A DNA stretch of 64,000 bases from Bacillus sp. FJAT-29937 (GTDB lineage Bacteria; Bacillota; Bacilli; Bacillales; Cytobacillaceae), in NCBI RefSeq assembly GCF_001509555.1, contig NZ_LMAS01000003.1, forward strand, positions 515,175 to 579,174, in the 5' to 3' direction. The position numbers and the translations under genes are program-made. The notes under the pieces are model-generated. The model had not been told where the DNA came from. It saw nothing but the letters and a program-made list of their open reading frames with translations, and did no database searches. The stretch's first letter is position 1. The number at the start of each line of letters is the position of its first letter. This document shows, one piece after another, positions 27,288-37,857 of this stretch.

Positions 27288-29357
27288 ATGCAAACCGTAA
27301 TGATTGTAGGAGCGGGAAAAGGCGGATCCGCAATCTTAAAAATTATGAAAGAAACGGCGATGTTAAAAGTAATCGCTGTTGTAGACCACAATATTCATGC
27401 ACCTGGTCTTTTAATAGCAAAAGAAGATGGAATCCCCACTGGCACTGATTGGCGGAAGTTTATTATGCAGGATATTGATATAATCGTCGAAGTGACTGGC
27501 AATAAAGATGTGTTTATTGAGATAAGGGAAGCAAAAAGAAAAGATTCTGTGCTTATACCAGGGAGTGTTGCTGCCTTAATTGCCAATCTAATGGAGGAGA
27601 AAGAAGATTTAATTACGAGTATTCAGAACGAAAAGTTTAAGCATGATCTTATTTTCAACTCTACAGGCGATGGCATGATTGTCATTAATAAACATAGCGA
27701 AATTATTTTTTTTAATAAAAGTGCTGAAAGAATGACGGAGACAAATAGGAAGGAAGCTATCGGAAAGCATATTCTTGAAGTCATTTCTAACAGTGAATTA
27801 CCAAGAGTATTAGAAACAAGACGTACATACGCTAATCAAGAGTTAGTCCTTAATAATGGTGTAAAAATAATTACGACAAGAATCCCGATGGTTGGAGAGA
27901 ATAATGAGCTTATAGGCGCCTTTGCGGTATTCAAGGATATTACCGAAGTGATGAACCTTGCAGAGGAAATTACAAATTTAAAAGAAATTCAAACGATGCT
28001 TCAGGCCATCATCCAATCAAGTGATGAAGCCATTTCTGTTGTAGACGAAAATGGCCGTGGAATATTAATAAATCCTGCCTATTCGAGAATCACTGGACTC
28101 AGAGAGGATGAGGTGATTGGTAAGCCGGCAACCGCAGATATTTCCGAGGGTGAGAGTGTACATATGAGGGTGCTGCAAACAAGAAGAGCCGTTAGAGGGG
28201 TTGCCATGCGGGTCGGACCTAATAAAAAAGAGGTTATCGTTAATGTAGCTCCAGTCATCGTCGATGGGAAATTAAAAGGCAGTGTCGGTGTTATTCATGA
28301 CGTCTCTGAAATCAAAACTTTAAATAGAGAGTTAAATCATGCGCGGCAAATCATTCGAAATCTGGAAGCGAAGTATTCTTTTGATGACATTATCGGTAAT
28401 TCTGAGGAGATGACGATTGCGATTGAGCAAGCTCGTCTAGGCGCAAAAACGCCTGCAACGGTATTATTAAGAGGTGAATCAGGTACAGGTAAAGAATTGT
28501 TTGCCCACGCAATACATAATGGAAGTGACCGCAAATACAATAAATTTATTCGGGTGAATTGTGCAGCTCTTTCTGAAACTTTATTAGAAAGTGAGCTATT
28601 TGGTTATGAAGAAGGCGCGTTTTCTGGAGCGAAAAGAGGAGGAAAAAGAGGTCTATTTGAAGAAGCCAATAATGGCAGTATTTTCTTAGACGAAATCGGC
28701 GAGTTATCAGCGAATACACAGGCAAAACTACTAAGGGTTTTACAGGAAAGAGAGATTACTCGTGTAGGTGGAACAAAGCCTATCCAAATTAATGTCAGAG
28801 TCATTGCTGCGACAAATGTGAATTTAGAAAAAGGAATTGCCAATGGAACTTTTAGGGAAGACTTATACTATCGTTTGAATCGAATGCCCATTCACATACC
28901 GCCGCTGAGAAAAAGAAAGGAAGATATTCCGCTGCTTTGCAATCGTTTGATCCAGAAAATCAATCAGGAGTACGGACGGAATGTAGAAAAAATATCTCAA
29001 TCGGCATTACATAAATTAATGTTATATGATTGGCCAGGGAATGTCAGAGAGCTTGATAATATTCTTGGAAGAGCCATTATTTTCATGAATTATAATGAAA
29101 ACATTTTGGACGAAGCCCATGTTCCGGAATTAATAAAAATAAGTGAAAAAACTCAAAACGAAATGGAACATGATGAAACAATCCCGAACCTCACATTAAA
29201 TCAGCTGCTCGAACAGTATGAGAAAGAGCTAATAGTGCAAACATTAAAAAGGTCTGCCGGAAACAAAACGATTACTGCAAAAACCCTCGGTTTATCAGTT
29301 AGAAACCTATACTATAAGCTCGAGAAGTACGGGATTGCAAATAATAGCATGCAATAA
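27288..29357 (+). CDS. bkdR: Sigma-54-dependent activator BkdR
   Basis: A 689-residue enhancer-binding protein for the bkd operon. Order of domains: an N-terminal Rossmann-like segment ([16 protein letters not shown], about 1-115), two PAS domains (about 120-225 and 235-345), an AAA+ domain (Walker A GESGTGKE, Walker [12 protein letters not shown], and the arginine-finger region), and a Fis-type HTH ([26 protein letters not shown]). The sigma-54-contact loop reads GAFSGA instead of the usual GAFTGA. The Rossmann-like domain may sense a dinucleotide or CoA ligand; that is inference. SD AGAGGGTGG precedes the ATG. Confidence 0.94.
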   Translation: MQTVMIVGAGKGGSAILKIMKETAMLKVIAVVDHNIHAPGLLIAKEDGIPTGTDWRKFIMQDIDIIVEVTGNKDVFIEIREAKRKDSVLIPGSVAALIANLMEEKEDLITSIQNEKFKHDLIFNSTGDGMIVINKHSEIIFFNKSAERMTETNRKEAIGKHILEVISNSELPRVLETRRTYANQELVLNNGVKIITTRIPMVGENNELIGAFAVFKDITEVMNLAEEITNLKEIQTMLQAIIQSSDEAISVVDENGRGILINPAYSRITGLREDEVIGKPATADISEGESVHMRVLQTRRAVRGVAMRVGPNKKEVIVNVAPVIVDGKLKGSVGVIHDVSEIKTLNRELNHARQIIRNLEAKYSFDDIIGNSEEMTIAIEQARLGAKTPATVLLRGESGTGKELFAHAIHNGSDRKYNKFIRVNCAALSETLLESELFGYEEGAFSGAKRGGKRGLFEEANNGSIFLDEIGELSANTQAKLLRVLQEREITRVGGTKPIQINVRVIAATNVNLEKGIANGTFREDLYYRLNRMPIHIPPLRKRKEDIPLLCNRLIQKINQEYGRNVEKISQSALHKLMLYDWPGNVRELDNILGRAIIFMNYNENILDEAHVPELIKISEKTQNEMEHDETIPNLTLNQLLEQYEKELIVQTLKRSAGNKTITAKTLGLSVRNLYYKLEKYGIANNSMQ
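29334..29355. promoter_or_regulatory. Possible BkdR upstream activating site
   Basis: ATTGCA (29334-29339) and TGCAAT (29350-29355) form an inverted repeat about 75-90 bp upstream of the sigma-54 promoter, a normal distance for an enhancer. It lies within the last codons of bkdR. Assignment rests on position and symmetry only. Confidence 0.3.
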
Positions 29358-29425
29358 TTTTCATGGTGCGCAATTTTCTTCACGTTTATCAACCAGTAAA
29401 TAAAGCGTTTTCATTGTAACTTCCT

Positions 29426-29442
29426 TTGGCACAATTCTTGCA
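29426..29442 (+). promoter_or_regulatory. Sigma-54 promoter of the bkd operon
   Basis: TTGGCACAATTCTTGCA: the -24 GG (29428-29429) and -12 GC (29440-29441) are separated by exactly 10 bp, a perfect match to TGGCAC-N5-TTGCA. It lies 116 bp before ptb, so BkdR with sigma-L should drive the operon. Confidence 0.95.
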
Positions 29443-29557
29443 GAATAATAAGTTGGTTGTAATGGTAATAGTCCTTTTGATAAATTCTTTTGAACTAGAG
29501 AAATCTTTGTCAAATAAACAAGCAGTATTCGCTTTGGAGTAAAGGGGTTGAGACTAG

Positions 29558-30457
29558 ATGGATTTGGATTCGCTTATAAAGAGAGCAACCCAATACCAAA
29601 TGAAAACAGTTGCCGTTGCTGCAGCAGAAGATCATGAGGTGATCGAAGCAGTTTCTGAAGCAGTTAAACGAAATTTAGCCAATTTTTTATTGTACGGTGA
29701 TAAAGAACAAATTATAAATATCGTCAATAAGCATGAAAATCTTGCCTCAAGTGGCAATATCCAAATCATTCATACGTTATCAAAAGGGTTAGCAGCTGAA
29801 AATGCGGTCAAGGCTGTAAAGCTAAATGAAGCGGATGTTTTAATGAAAGGAAATGTGCCAACTGCAACTATTTTAAAAGCCGTCTTGAATAAAGAGTATG
29901 GTTTAAGGACTGGGAGTGTCTTATCTCACATAGCTGTATTTGAAGTTCCGACTTATGACAAATTTATTATGATTACAGATGCTGCTATGAACATTGCTCC
30001 CGATTTAGATCAGAAGGCACAGATTCTTAGAAATGCGATTGGAATCGCACAGAGCATTGGGATTGACAAGCCGCTTGTTGCCCCAATTGCAGCAGTGGAA
30101 GTGATTAATCCAGCTATGCAGGCTACTCTTGATGCGGCAGCCTTAACGTTAATGAACAAGCGCGGGCAGCTGACAGATTGTATAGTTGATGGACCATTAG
30201 CTTTAGATAACGCCATTTCTATGACTGCTGCCGAACATAAAGGTATACAAAGCGATGTAGCAGGAAGAGCAGATATATTATTAGTTCCAACAATTGAAGT
30301 TGGAAATGTACTATATAAATCCTTGATTTATTTCGCCAAAGCAAAGGTTGGGGCTGTTATTGCCGGTGCAAAGGCGCCTATTGTTTTAACATCAAGGGCA
30401 GATTCAGCTGAGAGTAAGCTTTATTCCCTAGCATTGGCTTTATGCTCAGCTAATTAA
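29558..30457 (+). CDS. ptb: Phosphate butyryltransferase
   Basis: A 299-residue phosphotransacylase that converts branched or straight acyl-CoA plus phosphate to acyl phosphate. The blocks VLMKGNVPTATILKAVL, TDAAMNIAPDLDQKAQIL and the C-terminal VGAVIAGAKAPIVLTSRADS are typical of Ptb. First gene of the bkd operon, paired with buk for substrate-level phosphorylation. SD AAAGGGG precedes the ATG. Confidence 0.95.
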   Translation: MDLDSLIKRATQYQMKTVAVAAAEDHEVIEAVSEAVKRNLANFLLYGDKEQIINIVNKHENLASSGNIQIIHTLSKGLAAENAVKAVKLNEADVLMKGNVPTATILKAVLNKEYGLRTGSVLSHIAVFEVPTYDKFIMITDAAMNIAPDLDQKAQILRNAIGIAQSIGIDKPLVAPIAAVEVINPAMQATLDAAALTLMNKRGQLTDCIVDGPLALDNAISMTAAEHKGIQSDVAGRADILLVPTIEVGNVLYKSLIYFAKAKVGAVIAGAKAPIVLTSRADSAESKLYSLALALCSAN

Positions 30458-30520
30458 ATATAAATCTCAAACTAGAGCTGCTTAAATGCAAAAAGCAAAC
30501 GAACTTAGGAGGAATTTCAC

Positions 30521-31618
30521 ATGGAAATTTTTAAATATCTAGAGAAATATGACTATGAGCAAGTAGTATTCTGTCAGGACAAAACATCAGGCTTAAAGGC
30601 GATTATCGCCATCCATGATACAACATTAGGACCCGCTTTAGGCGGAACGCGTATGTGGACATATGCATCAGAAGAAGCTGCAATTGAGGATGCTTTACGC
30701 CTTGCAAAAGGAATGACCTATAAAAATGCGGCAGCTGGTCTAAACCTTGGCGGAGGAAAGACTGTCATCATCGGTGATCCTAAGAAGGATAAAAACGAAG
30801 AAATGTTCCGTGCCTTTGGCCGTTATATTCAAGGGTTAAATGGCCGCTATATTACGGCTGAAGATGTCGGTACGACAGTTGCTGATATGGACCTCATCCA
30901 TGAAGAAACTGATTATGTAACTGGAATTTCACCTGCATTTGGTTCATCAGGCAACCCATCCCCTGTAACAGCTTATGGGGTTTACGTTGGAATGAAGGCT
31001 GCAGCGAAAGAAGCGTTCGGCACAGATTCTTTGGAAGGAAAAGTAATTGCAGTGCAAGGCGTCGGAAACGTTGCTTACACCTTATGTAAGCATCTGCATG
31101 AAGAAGGTGCCCAATTAATCGTTACAGATATTAATAAAGAGGCTGTTCAGCGTGCAGTGAATGACTTTGGTGCAAAAGCGGTTGATCCAAATGAAATTTA
31201 TGGGGTGGAATGTGATATTTATGCGCCATGTGCTCTTGGTGCAACAGTAAATGATGAAACGATCCCGCAATTTAAAGCAAAGGTCATCGCAGGCTCTGCA
31301 AATAATCAATTAAAAGAAGAGCGTCATGGAGATATTCTTCATGAAATGGGAATTGTTTACGCTCCAGACTATGTTATTAATGCTGGAGGAGTCATTAACG
31401 TTGCAGATGAATTATATGGCTACAATGCAGAGAGGGCATTGAAAAAGGTTGAAGGACTTTACCAAAGCATTGAAAAGGTTATTGAAATTTCAAAACGAGA
31501 TCAAATTCCAACCTATAAAGCTGCTGACCGCATGGTAGAAGAAAGAATTGAAAGAATGCGCAATTCTAGGAGCCAATTCCTGCAAAATGGCCATCACATA
31601 TTAAGCCGCCGTAAATAG
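30521..31618 (+). CDS. bcd: Leucine dehydrogenase
   Basis: A 365-residue NAD-dependent Leu/Ile/Val dehydrogenase that deaminates branched-chain amino acids to 2-oxo acids. Seen: the substrate-binding GGTRMW, the catalytic [19 protein letters not shown] region, the [11 protein letters not shown] block and the NAD Rossmann motif GVGNVAYTL. Provides the substrates for the Bkd complex. SD AGGAGG precedes the ATG. Confidence 0.96.
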   Translation: MEIFKYLEKYDYEQVVFCQDKTSGLKAIIAIHDTTLGPALGGTRMWTYASEEAAIEDALRLAKGMTYKNAAAGLNLGGGKTVIIGDPKKDKNEEMFRAFGRYIQGLNGRYITAEDVGTTVADMDLIHEETDYVTGISPAFGSSGNPSPVTAYGVYVGMKAAAKEAFGTDSLEGKVIAVQGVGNVAYTLCKHLHEEGAQLIVTDINKEAVQRAVNDFGAKAVDPNEIYGVECDIYAPCALGATVNDETIPQFKAKVIAGSANNQLKEERHGDILHEMGIVYAPDYVINAGGVINVADELYGYNAERALKKVEGLYQSIEKVIEISKRDQIPTYKAADRMVEERIERMRNSRSQFLQNGHHILSRRK

Positions 31619-31647
31619 GAGCGGTAAAGTATTATAAAAGACTGAAG

Positions 31648-31708
31648 AACAGCGGATTATCCTTTGCTCACCGGATTAACATTTAGTTCGGTGAGCATAA
31701 TCGCTTTT
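31648..31708 (+). other. Intercistronic stem-loop between bcd and buk
   Basis: GCTCACCG (31666-31673) pairs with CGGTGAGC (31689-31696); flanking GCGGATTAT and ATAATCGC extend the stem with one bulge. A short T-tract follows (CGCTTTTCA). It could be a weak terminator or an mRNA-stability element that tunes buk and downstream genes relative to ptb and bcd. Confidence 0.6.
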
Positions 31709-31725
31709 CATACGGAGGTTTCAAA

Positions 31726-32838
31726 GTGCAAGAACAAGAACATCGAATTCTCGTTATCAACCCTGGATCTACCTCTACGAAAATTGGAGTTTTCGATAAT
31801 GACTTATCAATCTTGGAAAAAACAATACGCCATGAATCAGATGAAATTAATGCTTTCGAAAATATTATTGATCAGTACGAATTTCGTAAAAATGTAATCC
31901 TCGAGACATTAGATAAAGAAGGATTTAATATTTCTAAGCTTAGTGCGGTTTGCGGAAGAGGAGGTTTATTAAGACCTATTGAGGGGGGGACCTATTCCGT
32001 TAATGAAGTTATGCTAAAGGATTTGAGAGAAGGCTATGCGGGTCAGCATGCTTCTAATCTTGGGGGCATAATCGCTTATGAAATTGCGTCCGCATTAAAT
32101 ATTCCATCCTATATTGTTGACCCGGTTGTCGTTGATGAATTAGCTCCAATTGCACGTATTTCCGGTTTTTCGTTAATTGAAAGAAAAAGTATCTTTCACG
32201 CATTGAACCAGAAAGCTGTCGCGAGAAGAGCAGCGAAAGAAATCGGGAAAAAATATGAAGAATTAAATTTAATTGTTACTCATATGGGCGGAGGAATTAC
32301 AGTCGGTGCCCATCAAAAAGGAAAAGTAATTGATGTGAACAATGGTTTACATGGGGAAGGACCATTTAGTCCGGAACGTGCAGGAACTATTCCAGTTGGG
32401 GATTTAGTTTCTCTTTGTTATTCCGGTTCCTATTATCGTGAAGAAATGATGAAGAAAATCGTCGGTAATGGTGGACTTGTAGGGTACTTAGGGACTAATG
32501 ACGCGGTTAAAGTTGAACAAATGATAAAAAACGGCGATGAAAACGCGAAGCTCATATATTCCGCAATGGCCTACCAAGTTGCGAAAGAAATCGGTGCGGC
32601 CAGCACGGTGTTAAGCGGAAAAGTCGATGCCATTGTTATAACCGGCGGCCTTGCGTTTGGAAAAGATTTTGTGAGAGAAATTAGTGACCGCATAAATTGG
32701 ATTGCAGATGTGATCGTCCACCCAGGAGAAAATGAGCTGCAGGCTTTAGCAGAAGGTGCGCTTCGTGTACTTCGTGGAGAGGAAGCGGAAAAGGAATATC
32801 CAAGAATCCAAACAAAAGCAGCAGTTCATCAGAATTAG
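31726..32838 (+). CDS. buk: Butyrate kinase
   Basis: A 370-residue acetokinase-family enzyme converting acyl phosphate and ADP to branched-chain fatty acid and ATP. The N-terminal phosphate motif [14 protein letters not shown], the central [14 protein letters not shown] and the late VITGGLAFG are present. Start is GTG 31726 after GGAGG. It completes the Ptb-Buk pair. Confidence 0.95.
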   Translation: MQEQEHRILVINPGSTSTKIGVFDNDLSILEKTIRHESDEINAFENIIDQYEFRKNVILETLDKEGFNISKLSAVCGRGGLLRPIEGGTYSVNEVMLKDLREGYAGQHASNLGGIIAYEIASALNIPSYIVDPVVVDELAPIARISGFSLIERKSIFHALNQKAVARRAAKEIGKKYEELNLIVTHMGGGITVGAHQKGKVIDVNNGLHGEGPFSPERAGTIPVGDLVSLCYSGSYYREEMMKKIVGNGGLVGYLGTNDAVKVEQMIKNGDENAKLIYSAMAYQVAKEIGAASTVLSGKVDAIVITGGLAFGKDFVREISDRINWIADVIVHPGENELQALAEGALRVLRGEEAEKEYPRIQTKAAVHQN

Positions 32839-32900
32839 TAGAATAGCAAATGCACAAATTTTCTTGAAGTGCTAGTCCTATTCAAATAGGAGGAATATAC

Positions 32901-34322
32901 GTGGCAGAAGAATATGATTTAGTCATTTTAGGCGGAGGCACTGGCGGTTATGTTGCAGCGATCCGTGCTTCCCAATTAGGATTAAGAACAGCTTTGGTAG
33001 AAAAAGGAAAGCTTGGCGGAACATGCTTGCATAAAGGATGTATTCCAAGTAAAGCACTCCTTAGAAGCGCGGAAGTGTACGCAACAACGAAAAGAAGTGA
33101 AGAATTTGGCATTTCAGCAAGTAATGTTGAAGTCAATTTCAGCAAAGTACAAGAAAGAAAAAGTAAAATAGTCGACCAGCTTCATAAAGGTGTTCAGCAT
33201 TTAATGAAGCAAGGCAAAATTGACATTTATGAAGGGACTGGCCGTATTTTAGGTCCATCAATCTTTTCTCCTATGCCTGGAACCATTTCAGTCGAAATGA
33301 ATAATGGGGATGATAACGCCATGCTTATTCCTAAAAATGTAATTGTGGCAACAGGCTCCCGTCCAAGAACTTTACCAGGACTTGAAATTGGCGGAAATGT
33401 CATGACGTCTGATGAAGCGCTTGTAATGGAAGAGATCCCTAGCTCGATCATTATTGTTGGCGGCGGGGTAATCGGAATAGAATGGGCATCCATGCTTTCT
33501 GATTTCGGAGCAGACGTTACGGTTGTCGAATATGCGGACCGAATCATTCCTACTGAAGATAAAGAAGTTTCACGAGAAATGCAGCGTTTAATGAAGAAAA
33601 AAGGTGTAAAAATCGTTACAGGTGCAAAAGTGCTTCCTGAAACTCTTAAACAAGCAGAAGGCAATGTTGCCATTTCAGCTGAAGTGAAAGGTGAGCAAAG
33701 GGAATTTACTGCTGAAAAGCTGCTCGTTTCCGTTGGCCGCCAAGCAAATATTGAAGGCATTGGGCTTGAAAATACAGATATTCAAGTAGAGAAGGGCTTT
33801 ATTGCAACGAATGAGTTTTTCCAAACGAAAGAATCCCATATTTATGCGATTGGTGATGTAATTGGCGGCCTTCAGCTTGCCCATGTTGCTTCGCATGAAG
33901 GAATTGTGGCCGTTGAGCATTTAGCCAACGAGAATCCCGAACCGATTAATTACAGCCTTGTTTCTAAATGCATCTACAGCTCACCAGAAGCAGCAAGTGT
34001 TGGTTATACGGAAGATGAAGCAAAAGAAATGGGCTTTAAGGTGAAAACTGGAAAGTTCTCCTTCCGGGCAATCGGGAAAGCATTAGTATTTGGTGAAGCT
34101 GATGGGTTCGTGAAAATTATCGCAGATGAGGATACAAATGATATTTTAGGAGTTCATATGATTGGGCCGCATGTAACGGATATGATTTCAGAAGCAGGTC
34201 TTGCTCGTGTCCTAGATGCTACCCCATGGGAAGTAGCGCATACGATCCACCCTCATCCGACATTATCAGAAGCAATCGGCGAGGCTGCTCTCGCAGTCGA
34301 TGGAAAGGCCATTCACGGTTAA
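32901..34322 (+). CDS. lpdV: Dihydrolipoamide dehydrogenase of the Bkd complex (E3)
   Basis: A 473-residue FAD-dependent disulfide oxidoreductase. FAD motif ILGGGTGGYVAAIRA, redox disulfide GGTCLHKGCIPSKA, NAD motif IIVGGGVIGIEWASM, and the C-terminal HTIHPHPTLSEA with the catalytic His are present. It reoxidises lipoyl groups on BkdB. Its place between buk and bkdAA marks it as the complex-specific E3 rather than pdhD. Confidence 0.95.
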   Translation: MAEEYDLVILGGGTGGYVAAIRASQLGLRTALVEKGKLGGTCLHKGCIPSKALLRSAEVYATTKRSEEFGISASNVEVNFSKVQERKSKIVDQLHKGVQHLMKQGKIDIYEGTGRILGPSIFSPMPGTISVEMNNGDDNAMLIPKNVIVATGSRPRTLPGLEIGGNVMTSDEALVMEEIPSSIIIVGGGVIGIEWASMLSDFGADVTVVEYADRIIPTEDKEVSREMQRLMKKKGVKIVTGAKVLPETLKQAEGNVAISAEVKGEQREFTAEKLLVSVGRQANIEGIGLENTDIQVEKGFIATNEFFQTKESHIYAIGDVIGGLQLAHVASHEGIVAVEHLANENPEPINYSLVSKCIYSSPEAASVGYTEDEAKEMGFKVKTGKFSFRAIGKALVFGEADGFVKIIADEDTNDILGVHMIGPHVTDMISEAGLARVLDATPWEVAHTIHPHPTLSEAIGEAALAVDGKAIHG

Positions 34323-34398
34323 GCTGAAGTCATTATTTTTCATAAAGCAAACAAGGGCATTTCAGCTCTTGATCCATACTTATTTAGGAGGTATTGAA

Positions 34399-35391
34399 AT
34401 GGTTGAAAACCGTCATAAAGAGTTAGGTTTAAGTGATGAAACGGTATTAAATATGTATGAAACCATGCTTTTAGCCCGTCGTATTGATGAGCGGATGTGG
34501 CTTTTAAACCGTGCAGGGAAAATTCCCTTCGTCATTTCATGTCAAGGTCAAGAAGCAGCACAGGTTGGAGCAGCTTTTGCACTTGATAAGGAAAAGGATT
34601 ATGTTCTTCCATATTACCGGGATATGGGTGTTGTCTTGACTTTCGGGATGACTCCGACAGATTTAATGCTTTCTGCTTTTGCAAAAGCGGAGGATCCAAA
34701 CTCAGGCGGGCGACAAATGCCTGGACACTTTGGCCAAAAGAAAAATCGAATTGTTACGGGTTCTTCACCTGTTACGACACAAGTTCCTCATGCTGTAGGT
34801 GTCGCATTGGCCGGAAGAATGGAAGGAAAAGATTTAGTCACATTCGTTACATTTGGTGAAGGGTCTTCAAACCAGGGTGACTTCCATGAAGGTGCTAACT
34901 TTGCGGGAGTTCATAAGCTTCCAGTTATTTTCATGTGTGAAAATAATAAATATGCGATATCAGTTCCAATTGAAAAGCAATTAGCGTGTGAAAATGTATC
35001 TGATCGTGCGATTGGTTATGGAATGCCGGGAGTTACGGTTGATGGCAATGATCCGCTTGCCGTTTATAAAGCTGTTAAGGAAGCAGCAGACAGAGGAAGA
35101 AGAGGAGAAGGGCCAACCCTTGTCGAGACAGTTTCTTATCGTTTAACACCACACTCTTCAGATGATGATGACCGCAGTTATCGTTCACCTGATGAAGTGG
35201 CTAAAGCGAAGGAAAAGGATTCAATCATCACCTTTGGAGCTTATTTGAAAGAATTAGGAATTATGAATGACGATAAAGAGAAAGAAATAAATGATCGTGT
35301 GATGGGTCTAGTGAATGAGGCAACTGATTATGCAGAAAATGCGCCGTATGCTGAGCCGGAACATGCGCTGAAATATGTTTATGCTGAATAG
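34399..35391 (+). CDS. bkdAA: Branched-chain 2-oxo acid dehydrogenase E1 alpha
   Basis: A 330-residue thiamine-diphosphate subunit with the motif TFGEGSSNQGDFHEGANFAG and ENNKYAISVP, and the phosphorylation-loop-like YRLTPHSSDDDDRSYR. Start is ATG 34399 after AGGAGG (34387-34392); upstream in-frame starts overlap lpdV and lack an SD. Decarboxylates 2-oxoisovalerate and related acids together with BkdAB. Confidence 0.95.
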   Translation: MVENRHKELGLSDETVLNMYETMLLARRIDERMWLLNRAGKIPFVISCQGQEAAQVGAAFALDKEKDYVLPYYRDMGVVLTFGMTPTDLMLSAFAKAEDPNSGGRQMPGHFGQKKNRIVTGSSPVTTQVPHAVGVALAGRMEGKDLVTFVTFGEGSSNQGDFHEGANFAGVHKLPVIFMCENNKYAISVPIEKQLACENVSDRAIGYGMPGVTVDGNDPLAVYKAVKEAADRGRRGEGPTLVETVSYRLTPHSSDDDDRSYRSPDEVAKAKEKDSIITFGAYLKELGIMNDDKEKEINDRVMGLVNEATDYAENAPYAEPEHALKYVYAE

Positions 35392-35406
35392 CAGGGGGGA
35401 ACTATA

Positions 35407-36390
35407 ATGGCTGTAATTTCTTATATTGATGCTGTTACAATGGCAATCCGTGAAGAAATGGAGAGAGATCCGAAGGTTTTTGTTTTAGGGGAAGACGTGG
35501 GCAAAAAAGGCGGCGTATTTAAAGCAACTCAAGGCTTATATGACCAATTTGGAGAGGATCGTGTCATTGATACACCGCTTGCCGAATCTGCAATTGCCGG
35601 AGTTGGAATTGGAGCGGCTATGTACGGAATGCGTCCGATAGCAGAAATGCAATTCGCTGATTTTATTATGCCCGCTGTCAACCAGATTATTTCAGAAGCA
35701 GCAAGAATCCGCTACCGCTCCAATAATGATTGGGGCTGTCCTATCGTTATTCGGGCACCTTATGGCGGAGGCGTTCATGGCGCTTTATACCATTCACAAT
35801 CTGTTGAAGCCATTTTTGCAAACCAGCCAGGTCTGAAAATAGTCATGCCTTCTACTCCTTATGATGTGAAGGGATTATTAAAAGCAGCAATCCGTGATGA
35901 AGATCCCGTTCTTTTCTTTGAACATAAACGTGCATACCGTTTAATTAAAGGAGAAGTTCCGGATGATGATTATGTGCTGCCAATTGGGAAAGCTGACGTA
36001 AAGCGTGAAGGCGAAGATATTACTGTCATTACTTACGGGTTATGTGTTCATTTCGCTCTTCAGGCTGCTGAAAGATTAGCGAAAGACGGCATCTCTGCGC
36101 ACATTCTAGATTTAAGAACTGTCTATCCGCTCGATAAAGAAGCAATTATTGAAGCAGCTTCAAAAACAGGTAAAGTATTATTATTAACTGAAGATAACAA
36201 AGAAGGAAGCATCATGAGTGAAGTTTCTGCTATTATCGCTGAAAATTGCCTCTTTGAGCTTGACGCACCAATTAAGCGTCTTGCGGGCCCTGATGTTCCT
36301 GCTATGCCATATGCTCCAACAATGGAAAAGTTCTTTATGGTCAATCCAGATAAAGTTGAAAAAGCAATGAGAGAACTAGCTGAATTTTAA
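35407..36390 (+). CDS. bkdAB: Branched-chain 2-oxo acid dehydrogenase E1 beta
   Basis: A 327-residue E1 beta subunit with the transketolase pyrimidine-binding fold: VFVLGEDVGKKGGVFKAT, DTPLAESAIAGVGIGAA and a C-terminal AGPDVPAMPYAPTMEKFF. It follows bkdAA by 15 bp with SD GGGGGG. Confidence 0.95.
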   Translation: MAVISYIDAVTMAIREEMERDPKVFVLGEDVGKKGGVFKATQGLYDQFGEDRVIDTPLAESAIAGVGIGAAMYGMRPIAEMQFADFIMPAVNQIISEAARIRYRSNNDWGCPIVIRAPYGGGVHGALYHSQSVEAIFANQPGLKIVMPSTPYDVKGLLKAAIRDEDPVLFFEHKRAYRLIKGEVPDDDYVLPIGKADVKREGEDITVITYGLCVHFALQAAERLAKDGISAHILDLRTVYPLDKEAIIEAASKTGKVLLLTEDNKEGSIMSEVSAIIAENCLFELDAPIKRLAGPDVPAMPYAPTMEKFFMVNPDKVEKAMRELAEF

Positions 36391-36477
36391 TAGGAAAGCA
36401 GATGCGGTAAGTTTTGGCGCAGATGCTGAATCATTGAATACAGCTAAAGTTCTGAAGCTAGAAGGAGGGCAAATTCA

Positions 36478-37806
36478 TTGGCAATTGAACAAATTAAAAT
36501 GCCTCAATTAGGTGAAAGTGTTACTGAAGGCACAATCAGCAAATGGTTAGTTTCTGTTGGAGATAAAGTAAATAAATATGACCCGCTTGCAGAAGTAATG
36601 ACGGATAAAGTAAATGCAGAGGTTCCATCTTCTTTTACCGGAACAATTAAAGAATTAATTGCAGAAGAAGGTGTTGCCTATGCAGTAGGTGAAGTGATTC
36701 TGACGATTGAGACTGAAGGAGGCGGCACTGTTGCTGTGGCTCCAGCTGCTCCACAAGCCGAAGCTCCAGCCCCTGCTGTTGAAAAGACAAGCAATCCTCC
36801 AGCTGCAGCGGCTGCACCTGCACCTGCAGCTAAAGACGGAAACAAAGCTCGATACTCGCCTGCTGTATTAAAGCTGTCTCAAGAGCATGGCATTGATTTA
36901 AGTCTAGTAACAGGTACAGGTGCCGGCGGCCGAATCACTAGAAAAGACTTAATGAAGATAATTGAGTCAGGTAATATTCCGCAAGCTAGTCAAGCAGTAC
37001 CAGCACAAGCTGCTGCTCCGGAAGCAAAAGCACCACAAGCTCAAGCAACAGCGGCAACGCCAGTAAAACAAGCAGCTCCAGCTCCAAATGTCCCGGTTCT
37101 GCCAGGGGATATAGAAATCCCTGTATCTGGAGTCCGTAAGGCAATCGCAGCTAATATGCTTCGCAGCAAGCACGAAGCTCCACATGCATGGACAATGATT
37201 GAAGTCGATGTAACTAATTTAGTCGACTATCGTAATTCAATTAAGAATGACTTTAAGAATAAAGAAGGCTTTAACCTGACATACTTTGCTTTCTTTGTGA
37301 AGGCTGTTGCGCAAGCTTTGAAAGAATATCCACAAATTAACTCGATGTGGGCTGGCGACAAAATCATCCAAAAGAAAGATATTAACCTTTCTATTGCTGT
37401 TGCAACTGATGATGCATTATATGTACCAGTTATTAAACATGCAGATGAGAAAACAATTAAAGGGATTGCACGTGAAATTAATGAGCTTGCAGCAAAGGTA
37501 CGGGCCGGTAAACTGACTTCAGCAGAAATGTCTGGAGGCACGTTTACCGTTAACAATACAGGCTCATTTGGTTCGATTCAGTCTAATGGAATTATCAATT
37601 ATCCTCAGGCAGCTATTCTTCAAGTTGAATCCATTGTTAAACGCCCGGTTGTCATGAACAACGGAATGATCGCCGTTCGTGATATGGTTAACCTTTGTAT
37701 GTCTCTAGACCATCGCGTGTTAGATGGGCTTGTTTGTGGACGCTTCCTGCAGCGTGTGAAGGAAATTCTTGAAAATACATCAAAAGAAAATACATCCGTC
37801 TATTAA
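36478..37806 (+). CDS. bkdB: Branched-chain 2-oxo acid dehydrogenase E2 (lipoyl transacylase)
   Basis: A 442-residue E2 core. The N-terminal lipoyl domain carries the lipoylated Lys in EVMTDKVNAEVPS; an Ala/Pro-rich linker (about 80-118) leads to the peripheral subunit-binding domain (ARYSPAVLKLSQEHGIDL), a second Ala/Pro/Gln-rich linker, and the catalytic domain with NTGSFGS and the active-site SLDHRVLDG. Start is TTG 36478 after GGAGGGC. Last gene of the bkd operon, with a terminator downstream. Confidence 0.96.
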   Translation: MAIEQIKMPQLGESVTEGTISKWLVSVGDKVNKYDPLAEVMTDKVNAEVPSSFTGTIKELIAEEGVAYAVGEVILTIETEGGGTVAVAPAAPQAEAPAPAVEKTSNPPAAAAAPAPAAKDGNKARYSPAVLKLSQEHGIDLSLVTGTGAGGRITRKDLMKIIESGNIPQASQAVPAQAAAPEAKAPQAQATAATPVKQAAPAPNVPVLPGDIEIPVSGVRKAIAANMLRSKHEAPHAWTMIEVDVTNLVDYRNSIKNDFKNKEGFNLTYFAFFVKAVAQALKEYPQINSMWAGDKIIQKKDINLSIAVATDDALYVPVIKHADEKTIKGIAREINELAAKVRAGKLTSAEMSGGTFTVNNTGSFGSIQSNGIINYPQAAILQVESIVKRPVVMNNGMIAVRDMVNLCMSLDHRVLDGLVCGRFLQRVKEILENTSKENTSVY

Positions 37807-37825
37807 TATGCGGTAATGATTTTTA

Positions 37826-37857
37826 GGGGCTGCCAAGTAAGTTGGCGGCCCCTTTTT
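37826..37857 (+). terminator. Terminator of the bkd operon
   Basis: GGGGCTGCCAA (37826-37836) pairs with TTGGCGGCCCC (37842-37852) with one mismatch, followed by TTTTT. Confidence 0.93.

Noticed and set aside
33227-33760. 177-aa leftward open frame in lpdV
   Set aside because: Shadow of lpdV; Ser/Pro/Thr-rich translation typical of antisense frames, no SD.
34300-34398. 33-codon N-terminal extension of bkdAA
   Set aside because: Overlaps the end of lpdV, has no SD, and the ATG at 34399 has a perfect AGGAGG.
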